Origin: Atopomonas sediminilitoris
Lineage (GTDB): Bacteria; Pseudomonadota; Gammaproteobacteria; Pseudomonadales; Pseudomonadaceae
Direction of reading: 5' to 3'
DNA length: 64,000 bases
NCBI RefSeq assembly: GCF_022601735.1
Contig: NZ_JAKUMM010000011.1
Coordinates: forward strand, 1 to 64,000
The position numbers and the translations under genes were made by a program. The notes under the pieces are model-generated. The model searched no databases, was not told the origin of the DNA, and saw nothing but the letters and a program-made list of their open reading frames with translations. Of the stretch, positions 43,058-51,783 are shown one piece after another (the first letter of the stretch is position 1; every line of letters begins with the position of its first letter).

Positions 43058-43080
43058 CAGGTTCCTCTCAGGCCTTTCGC

Positions 43081-43443
43081 CTATTTCTCAGATAACGCAA
43101 AACCTGCACTGCCCGGCGCAACCACGGAGACAAATATGAAAGGTCCTGGACCAGAGTTCACGGCACCATGTACTTGCCCAGGTTTTGCAATGGCAATATC
43201 TCCAGCTTTAAGATGAATTTCTACGCCGTTGCCTTGATAATACTTGGCCTCACCTGAGATAACCGTCCAAGTATCTTGGCCGTGAGGATGGACATGGGCA
43301 GCTATTTCCTGCCTAGGGTAGGCGTGCCAAACTACAACGACAGAATCGTTGGTCTCCAGAACAACTGAACGGATCGGTTCGCCGTTAGACGGACGGACAT
43401 ATTCGTCCACCGAAAAAATCCGCGATTCCGTTTCTGCTTTCAT
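43081..43443 (-). CDS. Small cupin protein upstream of chlorite dismutase
   Basis: A 120-residue single cupin from ATG 43443, with GGAG upstream. Metal-ligand motif 1 is AAHVHPHGQDTWTVISGEA and motif 2 is KPGQVHGAVNSG. The fold fits a small metal-binding enzyme or sensor. It precedes cld by 23 bases on the same strand, so the two form a cargo operon; a role beside chlorite or oxidant chemistry is inference. An open frame runs to 43578, but its extra residues do not look like a cupin. Confidence 0.8.
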   Translation of the reverse strand: MKAETESRIFSVDEYVRPSNGEPIRSVVLETNDSVVVVWHAYPRQEIAAHVHPHGQDTWTVISGEAKYYQGNGVEIHLKAGDIAIAKPGQVHGAVNSGPGPFIFVSVVAPGSAGFALSEK

Positions 43444-43952
43444 GTTCACACTCCATTCCTGCACCGCAAGGTGACGTGCATCTGGCACTAACACCAAGAC
43501 GAAGCCTTGATCTTGATGGGGGCGGAGAAGCTCGACACGCCGAACGGCATCATGAAGAGCACTTTCATGCGGCACCAACCATTTCTTTTAACGACACGAG
43601 GCTCGTATGCACATGACGATATGTACTTGAGCGCCTTTCGGAAAAGCTATGTTATAGGACGGAGACCGTCAATACTCCGTCGTGGGTAGGCATGACAGAA
43701 CGGTAGGATAACGGCGACGTTTTGGTCATATGTACATGGGAGGGCGGTTCACCGCTCGGCAGGGGTGTTGTCGATGGACAGGTGTCCGCCTTCGATGTAA
43801 CAGATCAGCTTTGACCGGTTACTAACAGGATGACCGGATGATCCGGTGAGCGACGGCGATCTCCTCAGAAGCTACAGCCATACCGGTTGGGTATGAGAAG
43901 CTCCAAGGGCGAGCATGGCCCGGTTCTTATTGACTTTCTATTACACATAAAT
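43444..43952. other. Non-coding right end of the umuC element
   Basis: About 500 bases with no supported gene. Near 43810-43845 short CCGGT/ACCGG words recur (GACCGGTTACTAAC, GATGACCGGATGATCCGGTG). They may be recombinase binding sites. The element ends after TTACACATAAAT at 43952. Confidence 0.4.
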
Positions 43953-44987
43953 GGCGACATGAGTGAACGGGTGATGAGTGTGCTAGAAGCCCGCCTGCCG
44001 AGTGTCGAGGCGTACAGCATCGACGAAGCCTTTGCCGAGCTCACGGGGTTGCCTGAGCCGCTGGAAAACATCGGCCGCCAGCTACGTGCTGAGGTGCTGA
44101 AAAAAACGGGCATCCCAGTCGGCATTGGTATTGCTCCGACCAAGACCCTCGCCAAGCTCGCCAATCACGCGGCTAAACGCTGGCAACAACAAACCGGCGG
44201 CGTGGTTGATTTACGCGACCCTGAGCGGCGGAACAAGCTACTGAGGATTACGCCAGTCGGTGATATTTGGGGCATTGGCTCACGCCTGAGCGCTCAGCTA
44301 AAAGCCCTGAACATCAACACCGCTTGGGAGCTAACACAAGCGGACGTGTGGACGCTAAGACAGCGCTTTAACGTGCTGATGGAAAAGACCGTGCGCGAAC
44401 TACGCGGCACACCCTGCCTGAGTCTTGAGCAAGTGATTGAGCCCAAGCAGGAGATTTGCTGTAGCCGCTCGTTTGGGCAACGCCTACGTGAACTCACACC
44501 GATTGCCGATGCCGTGACCGCCTTTGCCAGCCGCGCCGCCGAGAAACTCCGCCAACAAGGCTCGCTGTGCCGCCAAGTACGCGTCAGCCTACGCACCGGC
44601 ATGTTCAAGCCTAGCGAAGCGAAATACGCCAACGGCATTCTCTGCCAACTACCCTACCCAACCGACGACAGCCGCCTGATCATCAAAGCCGCGCTGTTTG
44701 GCTTGGAGCAGGTCTACCGAGAAGGGTTTAGCTATGCCAAAGCCCAAGTATTACTGAGTGATTTGTGCAGCCATACCGACTACACACCGGACTTATTCAG
44801 CCAAGCGCCAGTCAACCAAGGCCAACAACTGATGAGCACGCTGGATGCAATCAACCAACGCTGGGGACGCGGCACCTTACAACCGGCACGACTGGCTAAA
44901 ACAGCCGACTGGGCCATGCGGCAGACGTTGTTATCGCCTGCCTATACGACTCGTTGGCAAAGCACGTTAGTGGCTAATGCTAAGTAA
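43953..44987 (+). pseudogene. umuC: umuC 3' fragment (from codon 81)
   Basis: Reads GDMSERVMSVLEARLPSVEA, then YSIDEAFAELTG (second catalytic block of Y-family polymerases), GIAPTKTLAKLANHAA and the little-finger domain to a stop at 44987. An upstream in-frame ATG at 43887 in the element could start a product lacking the first catalytic aspartate, which would not be a working polymerase. No frameshift is seen, so decay after insertion has been slight. Confidence 0.93.
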
Positions 44988-45119
44988 CGCATAGGCAATG
45001 ACTATTTCGCGTGACTGATTCGCAAGCCGCTCCAACTGCAGCATTGGCACGTCGAGATTAATCGCTCTTTCGTCCAACGTCGCGGATGATCGCTGGTCTA
45101 GTCTGGGCGCACTACAAAT

Positions 45120-45475
45120 GGCGCTTTAGCGCCGCAAGCAACCTAAGGGGGTCATCGTTCGTAGCCACCAAGCCAGCCAGTACTAGGCTCCGGCTTATCA
45201 GGGACTACTGCAAAAAAGCACATCCTTCGATGCACTATGAGTAGCAAAGGCAACTGCTACGACAATGCTTGCGAGGAAAGCTTCTTTAATAGTCTTAAAG
45301 GTTGAATGCATCTAAGTCGAGCGCTTCAAGATCCGCTCAAGTGCGTGAAACCGTGTTTGAACAGATCTAAATCGACTACAACCGCCAACGACTTCACAGC
45401 ACGCTAACCACATATCCCCGAAGCCTTCGAGGCTCGTATAAATGCTTAATGGTGTGTCCACTTAAGGCGGCCTGG
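45120..45475 (+). pseudogene. IS3-family transposase remnant
   Basis: Broken frames give SSKGNCYDNACEESFFNSLK, a stop, then KSTTTANDFTA and PHIPRSLRGS. They correspond to the DDE core end of IS3 OrfB (MSRKGNCYDNAAMESFFHSL, then YNRQRLHSAL). Several stops and the loss of the 5' two-thirds make it inactive. It lies between umuC and a small unknown gene. Confidence 0.8.
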
Positions 45476-45476
45476 A

Positions 45477-45731
45477 TTAGCCCTCCGAGTTCCATTGCGC
45501 GTGGATCTTGGCTGCGGCCAGAACCTGCTTGGGCAGAAGCGGTTTGTAGCCATTCATGACACACGCAACAGCTGTCTCCTGGCCAGCTTGGATCAGATAG
45601 AAACTTGGGTTCTGGAGAAATTCAGCGAGTGGGACCTGGATCAATTCAGCAATGTGAGCCTCGGTATAGATATTGGTCCAATCGGCGAACTCGAAATAGC
45701 TCACCAGGTTAGTGTTTTTTGTAGGGCTCAT
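45477..45731 (-). CDS. Hypothetical 84-residue protein
   Basis: The product starts MSPTKNTNLVSYFEFADWTN and contains IQVPLAEFLQNPSFYLIQAG. It is not recognised. It is compact, without signal or membrane span, and squeezed between IS3 and IS1182 relics on the opposite strand. It may be a real small accessory gene or the end of a broken one. Confidence 0.4.
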   Translation of the reverse strand: MSPTKNTNLVSYFEFADWTNIYTEAHIAELIQVPLAEFLQNPSFYLIQAGQETAVACVMNGYKPLLPKQVLAAAKIHAQWNSEG

Positions 45732-45779
45732 AGCGATACTTTAGGTGTCTTTTACTCAACGATATCGACACACTGAAAT

Positions 45780-46500
45780 ATGCAAGCAAGGCGAGCGCGA
45801 TGCGCCGAAAGGCAAACACATGGCGTACAAAGTGCGGATGATCGTGGATGCAGAGCACTGCTTGGTGCTCCCTCACGAAGCGGCCCAGAAGTGCGCCGAT
45901 AGCCAACCGCACGAGCCGATGCCCCAAGCCAACAAAAAAGTGCTTGACCAGCTCTCGCTTAGCGCCATTGCTGGCACCGGCCACTCCAACGGCGAGCAGT
46001 TTTAAGTATGTGAGGATGCTCAGATCACCAAGCGTGTCCCCCCCCATCGTGCGGTTAAAAATTACGGCGATGTCCAACAGCTCGATCCCAGCGCATTCAT
46101 CTAAAGCGCGTAGAACAACTATCAGTGCCCCACAGGTAAAACGCAGCCGCTGACAACACAATCGAGGGGAGCGGCTGTACGCCGCCCGCAGCGAAGATTG
46201 CGCCGCCTACCCGCTCAAGCAACAATGCACCCAGTCGACCCTTCTGTATGTCTCGCGGCATGCCCACGAAACAGCATAGGAGCTCATGCTGCAGCGCATC
46301 AACACACACCCTTAGATGATGGTTCGTCGACTCTCCATCGTTGAGAACCCCTTCGGCAATCTCAAACAGTGGCTGTTCGGCAACGACCTTTTTTCTGCTG
46401 CACCAACTTAGCGGAACACATGCAGAAATGGCCTTGGCCGTGCAGGCCTAGAACCTCAAACGAGCAATCAAGGTACTGGGCGCGCAGTAAATGATCGAAC
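45780..46500 (+). pseudogene. IS1182-family transposase remnant (copy A)
   Basis: Across frames and stops it reads MAYKVRMIVDAEHCLVLPHE, GTGHSNGEQF, VCEDAQITKRVPPHRAVKNY, CPTGKTQPLTTQSRG and LSIVENPFGNLKQWLFGNDL. These match the order of blocks in IS1182 transposases (AYNxQxxVD, CEDAGI, VPPNRAV, CPAG, SIVEHPFGxxKRW). Multiple stops and shifts make it inactive. Relic B lies at 48150-48590 in the same orientation. Confidence 0.75.
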
Positions 46501-46542
46501 TGCCGGTCTGAAAGAGCCATTTTTGCCCGTTCACGTTACGCC

Positions 46543-46582
46543 AGCCTCCAAAAAAACAAACGCCTCGAACTGAGTCGAGGCA
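46543..46582 (-). terminator. Terminator after the 46659 gene
   Basis: Stem GCCTCGA / TCGAGGC (46562-46581) with a 6-base loop, followed on the minus strand by TTTGTTTTTTTGG. It lies downstream of the small minus-strand gene cluster. Confidence 0.75.
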
Positions 46583-46658
46583 TTTGAGAGCTAACGTCGC
46601 TTTGCTAGTTTGTTTTCACACGGTCTGTTAGCTGGCAGTTTTTATCGCGCTTCAGGCA

Positions 46659-46949
46659 TCAATAAGCGGCGCCAAGTTCCTTTGACTGGTACTGACAACT
46701 ACGCAGCCAACCCCGTTGCTCGCCAAAATTACCGGCAATACTGTAGATAATATGGTCTGGTTTGTTCTTAGCTAAGCGATCAGCGACCGACTGGTGCGTC
46801 CAAGTTTCATCGCTATCCTGATGAGCCAGGTGGCAATCGACAGAGAACATCATGTTAACCATCACTGCCGGCTCGCCACCCTTATCGGCCGGCGCATAAA
46901 CATTCTTCTCTGCCTTTATACTTAAGAAAAAATCAATCTTAGCCGGCAC
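46659..46949 (-). CDS. Hypothetical protein, 5' end unclear
   Basis: The GTG at 46949 gives 96 residues (VPAKIDFFLSIKAEKNVYAP, then DSDETWTHQSVADRLAKNKP and AGNFGEQRGWLRSCQYQSKE). The frame stays open upstream to about 47049 without any start codon and encodes VIDDGFIIDDLEA, so the gene may be truncated at its 5' end or use a rare start. It is not recognised. It lies downstream of two other unknown genes on the same strand, between IS1182 relics. Confidence 0.45.
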   Translation of the reverse strand: MPAKIDFFLSIKAEKNVYAPADKGGEPAVMVNMMFSVDCHLAHQDSDETWTHQSVADRLAKNKPDHIIYSIAGNFGEQRGWLRSCQYQSKELGAAY

Positions 46950-47057
46950 TGAGAGGTCATCTTTGTTTGTCGTAGCCTCAAGATCATCAATGATAAAACC
47001 ATCATCGATGACAAAAGGCCCTAGCTCGGGAAAACTGTCACAGCTAGACTAACACTG

Positions 47058-47564
47058 TTAATTAGAATGCAAGCGAAAGCGTGCGCCATTGCCACTGCTT
47101 TTAATGACTGCAAAAAGCACAGTTGCTGAGTCATCTGTTGTCGTTTGTAATTCTGTTTCGCCATCAGGCAGCTTTATGAAAAAGCCAGAATCTTTAATTG
47201 AAACAACCCCTTTGGGAAGGCTTGCCGTGAGTTTCTCTTCAAGACTGTTCTGGATACGACTCGCCAATGTACGCGCGCCTGAGATCCCAAGCGCAGCATG
47301 CCCAAGCAAGAGCACGCGCTCGATACGATTTAGCTTTCCACAATCCATTCTTATGGAGCCAGACTTGGCGAAAATACACCCAGAGAGCATTCTCGGCTTG
47401 CCCTGTCTGGTGACCTGTACGTCTTTGCATCGCATGTGACTATGCTCTGCAACTTCATGTTCGAATAAAGCCTTAATGAAGGCGTCGACGTCTGCAGTTG
47501 AGTCAAAGTAGCCGTAATCGTAATTATCATCGGTGTTATTCAGTTCAGGCACCCTGCTGATCAC
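47058..47564 (-). CDS. Hypothetical 168-residue protein
   Basis: A soluble protein from GTG 47564, one base after the stop of the preceding gene, with AGGG near the start. It has an acidic N-terminus (NNTDDNYDYGYFDSTADVDA), a cysteine-containing middle part and a C-terminal half with KDSGFFIKLPDGETELQTTT. It is not recognised. The close spacing indicates an operon with the 84-residue protein upstream. Confidence 0.5.
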   Translation of the reverse strand: MISRVPELNNTDDNYDYGYFDSTADVDAFIKALFEHEVAEHSHMRCKDVQVTRQGKPRMLSGCIFAKSGSIRMDCGKLNRIERVLLLGHAALGISGARTLASRIQNSLEEKLTASLPKGVVSIKDSGFFIKLPDGETELQTTTDDSATVLFAVIKSSGNGARFRLHSN

Positions 47565-47565
47565 C

Positions 47566-47820
47566 CTAGGTTTCTACAAATTCCATAAATCGCTCTTCTG
47601 CCCAGCCTCCCAGTACTCCGGCATCCAGTAGCGCGCCAACAAACTCTTGCAGTGCCTCCGCTCTGACAGCCTTGCAATCACGCAGGCCAACACCTGCAAC
47701 AACTGGCGGTTTTTCCACGATTTCAGGCTGCGCACGTGGCGCAGCGCTAAGGTATGGCTCTACCGCAGCCATAATCAGCCTTGTAAAGACGGACTCTTTC
47801 CCTTTCATCGCCGGCTGCAT
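47566..47820 (-). CDS. Hypothetical 84-residue protein, first gene of a small operon
   Basis: Starts MQPAMKGKESVFTRLIMAAV, with a proline-rich middle and a C-terminal helix (LQEFVGALLDAGVLGGWAEE). It is not recognised. The ribosome site is weak. It is followed after one base by the 168-residue gene. Confidence 0.45.
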   Translation of the reverse strand: MQPAMKGKESVFTRLIMAAVEPYLSAAPRAQPEIVEKPPVVAGVGLRDCKAVRAEALQEFVGALLDAGVLGGWAEERFMEFVET

Positions 47821-47946
47821 TGTGACTAACGCCTAGATCTTCTATGTCAATTCACGCTGATCGTGAGGAGTCGCGGCAACCGCCACCGAGGTACCACTAG
47901 GCACATTCGCCAGTTCTGCGCACATTCGCCGTAAAGCTGGGAGATC

Positions 47947-48129
47947 TTAATCAAGGAAGTTAATCAACGCTCCGCTCTCCCCGCCTGTGCTGGTCAGGAA
48001 AATAGGTTCATCGCCGGCAAAGATTGCAGGCTTCTCTCCTCGATAAAGGCCGTGCCACAGCGGCTCCACCGGCAAATTTCCAAGGGTGCTATTGAGTAGG
48101 TTGTGAATTTCGTCCGTAAAGGCCTCATG
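47947..48129 (-). pseudogene. C-terminal fragment of an unknown gene
   Basis: An open frame without a start reads EAFTDEIHNLLNSTLGNLPV, EPLWHGLYRGEKPAIFAGDE and PIFLTSTGGESGALINFLD before a stop at 47947. A TGA lies just upstream of it and IS1182 relic B follows, so an insertion or deletion probably removed the 5' part. The family is not recognised. Confidence 0.45.
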
Positions 48130-48149
48130 CTCTCATCGCAACCATTTTC

Positions 48150-48590
48150 CTACCTCTCCCCAAAATGCAAACCCGGCCTAGAAGGCACGCTTAAGCAAAA
48201 CTCCTTCTTCAAGATGGTGCCCAGCGGGCAAGACACAGTCACTGAAACAGAGCAATCGAAGGGCCGACTGTACGCCGACCGCGCAGGAAATTACGCCAGC
48301 TGCCCGCTCTAGAAATTGTTGGAGTCTAAAAATAACGAGCCAAGGCTGCCCGCCGACATGTCTCTCGCCATGCGCACGAAGCCCCTTCGTGTGCATGCTG
48401 AAGTACATCAACACACCCCCTGAAATGTTGGTGCAACAACGTTCCATTGTTGAACCTTCCTTTCGGCAATCTTAAACAGTGACTGTTCGGCAACAACCTT
48501 TTTCCGCTGCGCCCGCTCAGCGGAACACGTGCAGCAAAGGCCTTGGCCGTGCAGGCAAATCGCTGCTCCAGCCAAGTTGGCATATGACGA
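48150..48590 (+). pseudogene. IS1182-family transposase remnant (copy B)
   Basis: Reads MVPSGQDTVTETEQSKGRLY and ADRAGNYASCPL, then RSIVEPSFGNLKQ, LFGNNLFPL and ALAVQA in broken frames. It corresponds to the C-terminal third of the transposase and to the distal part of copy A. It is inactive. Confidence 0.7.
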
Positions 48591-49387
48591 ATTTTATTGC
48601 CTCAGACAGGCTCATTCTGAATCGAAGGAAGGCTTTACCTCTCGCAGTAAGAGTTATGCTGACACGTCGCATGACAGCCTTCGACAGAGACGGATTGGCA
48701 GAAGCCAGGTGATATGTGGGTCGTAAGCCAACTTTTATCGACAAAACCTCCGACAAAAAAAATTTCCGTCCACCTATTGCAAAAAAATTAAAACCAGTAG
48801 ACAGTCTTATTGCCGACGCGATCCAATGCTGGATACGTTACGCATAGCTGGCTACCAGCACTTCTAAAGCATCACCTCAAAAGCTACATCGTCCGCTCTC
48901 TTGCAGGCGATTGTGTTTGCTTCATAAAAAGCACACGACTCATAGCGCTGCACTTGCATAGCCGATACCTGTTCTCGTCCTGAACAGCGTTGGTTTTCGC
49001 TGTCAGATCGCAACCCACAAAACTTGACGACAAGATAGGCAGCCTACTCGGCTGCTCGGTCGTCTACCCCCCCATCAAAGAGATACTGACGACCGCCCTA
49101 ATGGGCACCCGCGTGACAAGCGGGCATGGACGGCAGCCGATGGTAAACGATCCACTAACGCCCAATGCGGTGGCCTGTCAGCCCACCAGCCATATCCGCC
49201 GTCCTTCCTGGACTTAAACGGCCATGCCTTGCGCTAACTAATGACAGATTCGATCTGAATGCAGCCGGATGCAGGGTTCTCCCTGTCAGCACTAACCATA
49301 TCTTGGCGGAACCAGCTGCGAATAGAAAAACAACTTAAAAAATTAAGGCCCAGACCATTGTTTAGTGAATTTTTTAGACGATTAACC
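48591..49387. other. Long stretch without a supported gene
   Basis: About 800 bases. The open frames here are short, lack ribosome sites and match nothing I know. A run of AT-rich DNA at 48750-48800 and a proline-codon-rich patch near 49065 are visible. It probably holds further decayed mobile DNA and the promoter of the 49401 operon. Confidence 0.35.
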
Positions 49388-49400
49388 AGGAGAATTAGAT

Positions 49401-50384
49401 ATGGCAAAGTACGGGAAACACAATGCAAAAAATTTTGGACACGGAAGAAGTCCGAAGCATGCAGCCAAAAACGCTCTAAGAGCACATTGTGGAAACGGAA
49501 GGTTCGCAACAGTAGAAGCGCACAGCCAACGCTTTAACTTGTTCTGCGACTGGATGAGGATAAATCTTGGCATAGATGATTTACGCAAGATCAGTCACGA
49601 AAATCTTGTTAGCTATGCGGACCACCTAAAGGCACAGATGCAAGAAGAGGAAATTTCTGTAGCAACTGCACATAACAGGATTTCCTCATGCAATGTGGTT
49701 TTTAAGATTCTGCGAGGAGACAACAAAATACGGATCGATAAAATTGGAGTTCTTCTTGATAAAAAGCGCACTTTTATACGCACCTCACCTCCAAACGGAA
49801 CAAACACCAACAGCGTTGCATTACTTCAAGAGCACCTTGTAGCTAAAGACCTAGAACGTGTTGCAGCAATAGTTGGCTTGGCTCGAGCATGTGGAATGCG
49901 ACTTCGCGAGGCAATCCTATCGAACTTACCGCGTTTGCGTAACGAAGCAAGCAAGCGCGGAGAGATAAACATACAAGATGGAACAAAAGGTGGCCGAAAA
50001 GGTGCGTTTGCAGAACGCTGGATCCCAGCAACCGACGCTGTTAAAGCAGCTATCGACTATGCAATTGAAGTTTCACCAAAGTCCAGTAAAAACCTGCTTT
50101 CACCTGAGGAAAGCTACATATCTTTCCTACGCGGCCCCATTGAAAAAGCCAGAAGAAGTGGATTCATCAACATCATCAAAGGTTTTCATGAGCTTAGGGC
50201 CGCGTACGCATGCCAACGCTACGAAGAGCTGGTTGGCCACCCCTCCCCAGTAATATCAAAACGTAAAATCCTATCAGAACAAGAGAAAGAGTCAGACCGC
50301 GAAGGCCGACAAGTAATTAGCAAAGAGCTAGGACACAACAGAACTGAAATCACTAACTCATACCTGGGAAGCAGCACTAAATGA
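49401..50384 (+). CDS. Integrase_1-type tyrosine recombinase
   Basis: A 327-residue protein. The N-terminal part has a basic, histidine-containing start (KNFGHGRSPKHAAKNALRAH) and a SAM-like core-binding domain. The catalytic half has GLARACGMRLREAI (Arg), GTKGGRKG (Lys), HELRAAYACQRY (His/Arg) and KELGHNRTEITNSYLG (His, Tyr). This is the pattern of the integrase domain-containing proteins found in many Pseudomonas islands. AGGAG lies 9 bases before the ATG. Its stop overlaps the next gene by 4 bases. It is a second recombinase in the mobility region besides the dusA integrase; its target site is unknown. Confidence 0.8.
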   Translation: MAKYGKHNAKNFGHGRSPKHAAKNALRAHCGNGRFATVEAHSQRFNLFCDWMRINLGIDDLRKISHENLVSYADHLKAQMQEEEISVATAHNRISSCNVVFKILRGDNKIRIDKIGVLLDKKRTFIRTSPPNGTNTNSVALLQEHLVAKDLERVAAIVGLARACGMRLREAILSNLPRLRNEASKRGEINIQDGTKGGRKGAFAERWIPATDAVKAAIDYAIEVSPKSSKNLLSPEESYISFLRGPIEKARRSGFINIIKGFHELRAAYACQRYEELVGHPSPVISKRKILSEQEKESDREGRQVISKELGHNRTEITNSYLGSSTK

Positions 50385-50683
50385 AATGCCCTATGGAGGA
50401 CTTCCTCGAACACGTTCTGAAAGGCTCCCCTAGTACATATGAACGCGAGCTGGCTCAAGCCAGGAAAATCTTCGAGGCTATTTATGGTCGATGGAGGCTG
50501 CGACGCCCAGAACAGTGGAGGCTAAAGCACATTATTTGGTTTTTGAAGGTTCACCAGGCGTCAGATGCACCAGAGACCCGATACAGGTACTGGCTTACCG
50601 TCAAGAAAATAATGAAGCGACTTCAGAAAGAAGAAGACTGGACTCGACGCCTCAATGGACCATGGGTCAAACCGCCACGGTAA
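50381..50683 (+). CDS. Small basic protein coupled to the Integrase_1 gene
   Basis: A 100-residue protein (MKCPMEDFLEHVLKGSPSTY, then YGRWRLRRPEQWRLKHIIWF) rich in Arg, Lys and Trp, with a helical pattern. The ATG overlaps the preceding stop as ATGA. The tight coupling suggests that it assists the recombinase, perhaps as a directionality or DNA-binding factor. It is not recognised as a family. Confidence 0.6.
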   Translation: MKCPMEDFLEHVLKGSPSTYERELAQARKIFEAIYGRWRLRRPEQWRLKHIIWFLKVHQASDAPETRYRYWLTVKKIMKRLQKEEDWTRRLNGPWVKPPR

Positions 50684-50942
50684 GTGTTGGTAGTCGTGCC
50701 GCAAGAACACCTTAAATAGGCAGCGCAAACGGCTATCAAAAACCAGACACACAATACTCACAATGAGGAGAGATGAAGCACCATGGTTATATCTGCAAGC
50801 AGCAGCAGGCGAACTCGATCAAGCCATTTATGGCCATGGGCACCACTAAGAAACCCAACGAAACCGATTATTAGCAACCCTAATAAAAAGTAAAGCAGAC
50901 CCTCAACTCTGCCAATGCCACTTCGGCTAAGTTTACTCAGAA
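50684..50942. other. Intergenic region upstream of the 172-residue gene
   Basis: About 260 bases with no gene recognised. A promoter for the gene at 50956 may lie here; no clear -35/-10 pair was picked out. Confidence 0.3.
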
Positions 50943-50955
50943 AGGAGTATTAGAT

Positions 50956-51474
50956 ATGGCCCTACCCACCACCCCTCGCCTTAGCACTGACCCGCTGATC
51001 GCTGGACTAGTCAGCACAGCCGTTAATAAGCATGAAGTATTCTCGGAGAACATCAACCACACAGAGCTACTAGAAATAGTTCAAAATCAGCCGCATGGAG
51101 TTTTGATGTTTGTATACAAGCACTCAAAAAGTGAGTATAAAATTTACTGCGCGAATGCGCTCCGTCTCCATTACTGCAAGATCAAAGATTGCCTTGCTGA
51201 GATCTATGTACAGGATTACAAGGATGGATCAAGCGCTCAAGCCTGGGCACAACATCTCACTCACATCAAGTACTACAAGTTTTTGCCGTGCGACCTCTCA
51301 GTTGATATTGAGCGAATTAAAGATCAGGTGTGCTCGCATATCACAAAAACACTCCTAGACAGCATGTCGATAGACAGCGAGACCTGCCGCAGCACTACAT
51401 ACTTTTACTCGTTCCACCTTTCAACACCAGACGCATCAACACTATGCGCACCCGGCATTAACCATACGATTTAA
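50956..51474 (+). CDS. Hypothetical 172-residue island protein
   Basis: A soluble protein starting MALPTTPRLSTDPLIAGLVS, with a conserved-looking core GVLMFVYKHSKSEYKIYCAN and several cysteines. It is not recognised. AAAGGAG lies 8 bases before the ATG. Its 18-base initiation region is almost the same as that of the Integrase_1 gene at 49401 (one mismatch). It is followed 27 bases later by the PrtN-like gene. Confidence 0.6.
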   Translation: MALPTTPRLSTDPLIAGLVSTAVNKHEVFSENINHTELLEIVQNQPHGVLMFVYKHSKSEYKIYCANALRLHYCKIKDCLAEIYVQDYKDGSSAQAWAQHLTHIKYYKFLPCDLSVDIERIKDQVCSHITKTLLDSMSIDSETCRSTTYFYSFHLSTPDASTLCAPGINHTI

Positions 51475-51501
51475 ATCAATCACCCCAAATGGGACGCAAC
51501 A

Positions 51502-51783
51502 ATGAACACTGCTTTTATATTGCTAGCACAATACAACGGCATAGTGATCATTCCACTTGAGCGCGTTTGTCGCGACTATTTCAGCCACCTGACGCCGGAA
51601 AAGCTTAAATTGAAGATTGCCAGTGGCGACATTGATCTTCCGTTAGTTGCAATCGAAAAAAGCCAGAAAGCTGCCAGAGGCGTTCACTTGAATGACCTTG
51701 CAACCTATCTCGACGCTCAACACCAAAAAGCGAAGATGGAGCATGAAAAACTCATGGGAAGAGGATCAGGGCAATCGCCGTAA
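51502..51783 (+). CDS. PrtN-family (pyocin activator-like) protein
   Basis: A 93-residue protein that matches PrtN-family proteins: MNTAFILLAQYNGIVIIPLE, VCRDYFSHLTPEKLKLKIAS, GDIDLPLVAIEKSQKAARGV and HLNDLATYLDAQ. PrtN activates pyocin genes in P. aeruginosa; short relatives are common next to integrases and probably act as island regulators or excisionase-like factors. It converges on the dusA integrase gene and their 3' ends overlap by 18 bases, so transcription of one may affect the other. Confidence 0.85.
   Translation: MNTAFILLAQYNGIVIIPLERVCRDYFSHLTPEKLKLKIASGDIDLPLVAIEKSQKAARGVHLNDLATYLDAQHQKAKMEHEKLMGRGSGQSP

Larger units (their letters stand above)
39110..43952. mobile_element. 4843-bp tyrosine-recombinase element inserted in umuC (rulB-type integron-like element)
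   Basis: It separates umuC codon 80 (ending at 39109) from codon 81 (GGC at 43953) without loss of coding bases. It carries two overlapping tyrosine recombinase genes on the plus strand and two cargo genes on the minus strand (chlorite dismutase and cupin). There are no terminal inverted repeats or target duplication, as in Tn554-type elements. I recall reports of integron-like elements with XerC/D-type recombinases in rulB (umuC) genes of Pseudomonas plasmids and chromosomes; the position and content fit, but identity with them is not tested here. Confidence 0.85.

Noticed and set aside
43507..43689. 60-residue plus-strand open frame
   Set aside because: It overlaps the upstream region of the cupin gene and has no ribosome site or family similarity.
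39110..43952. Calling the umuC element a true Tn554 or a RIT element
   Set aside because: There are two recombinase genes like Tn554 tnpA/tnpB but no recognisable tnpC, and RIT elements have three recombinases; the exact family is left open.
45709..46161. 150-residue minus-strand open frame
   Set aside because: It is antisense to the IS1182 remnant, whose plus-strand translation matches transposase blocks.
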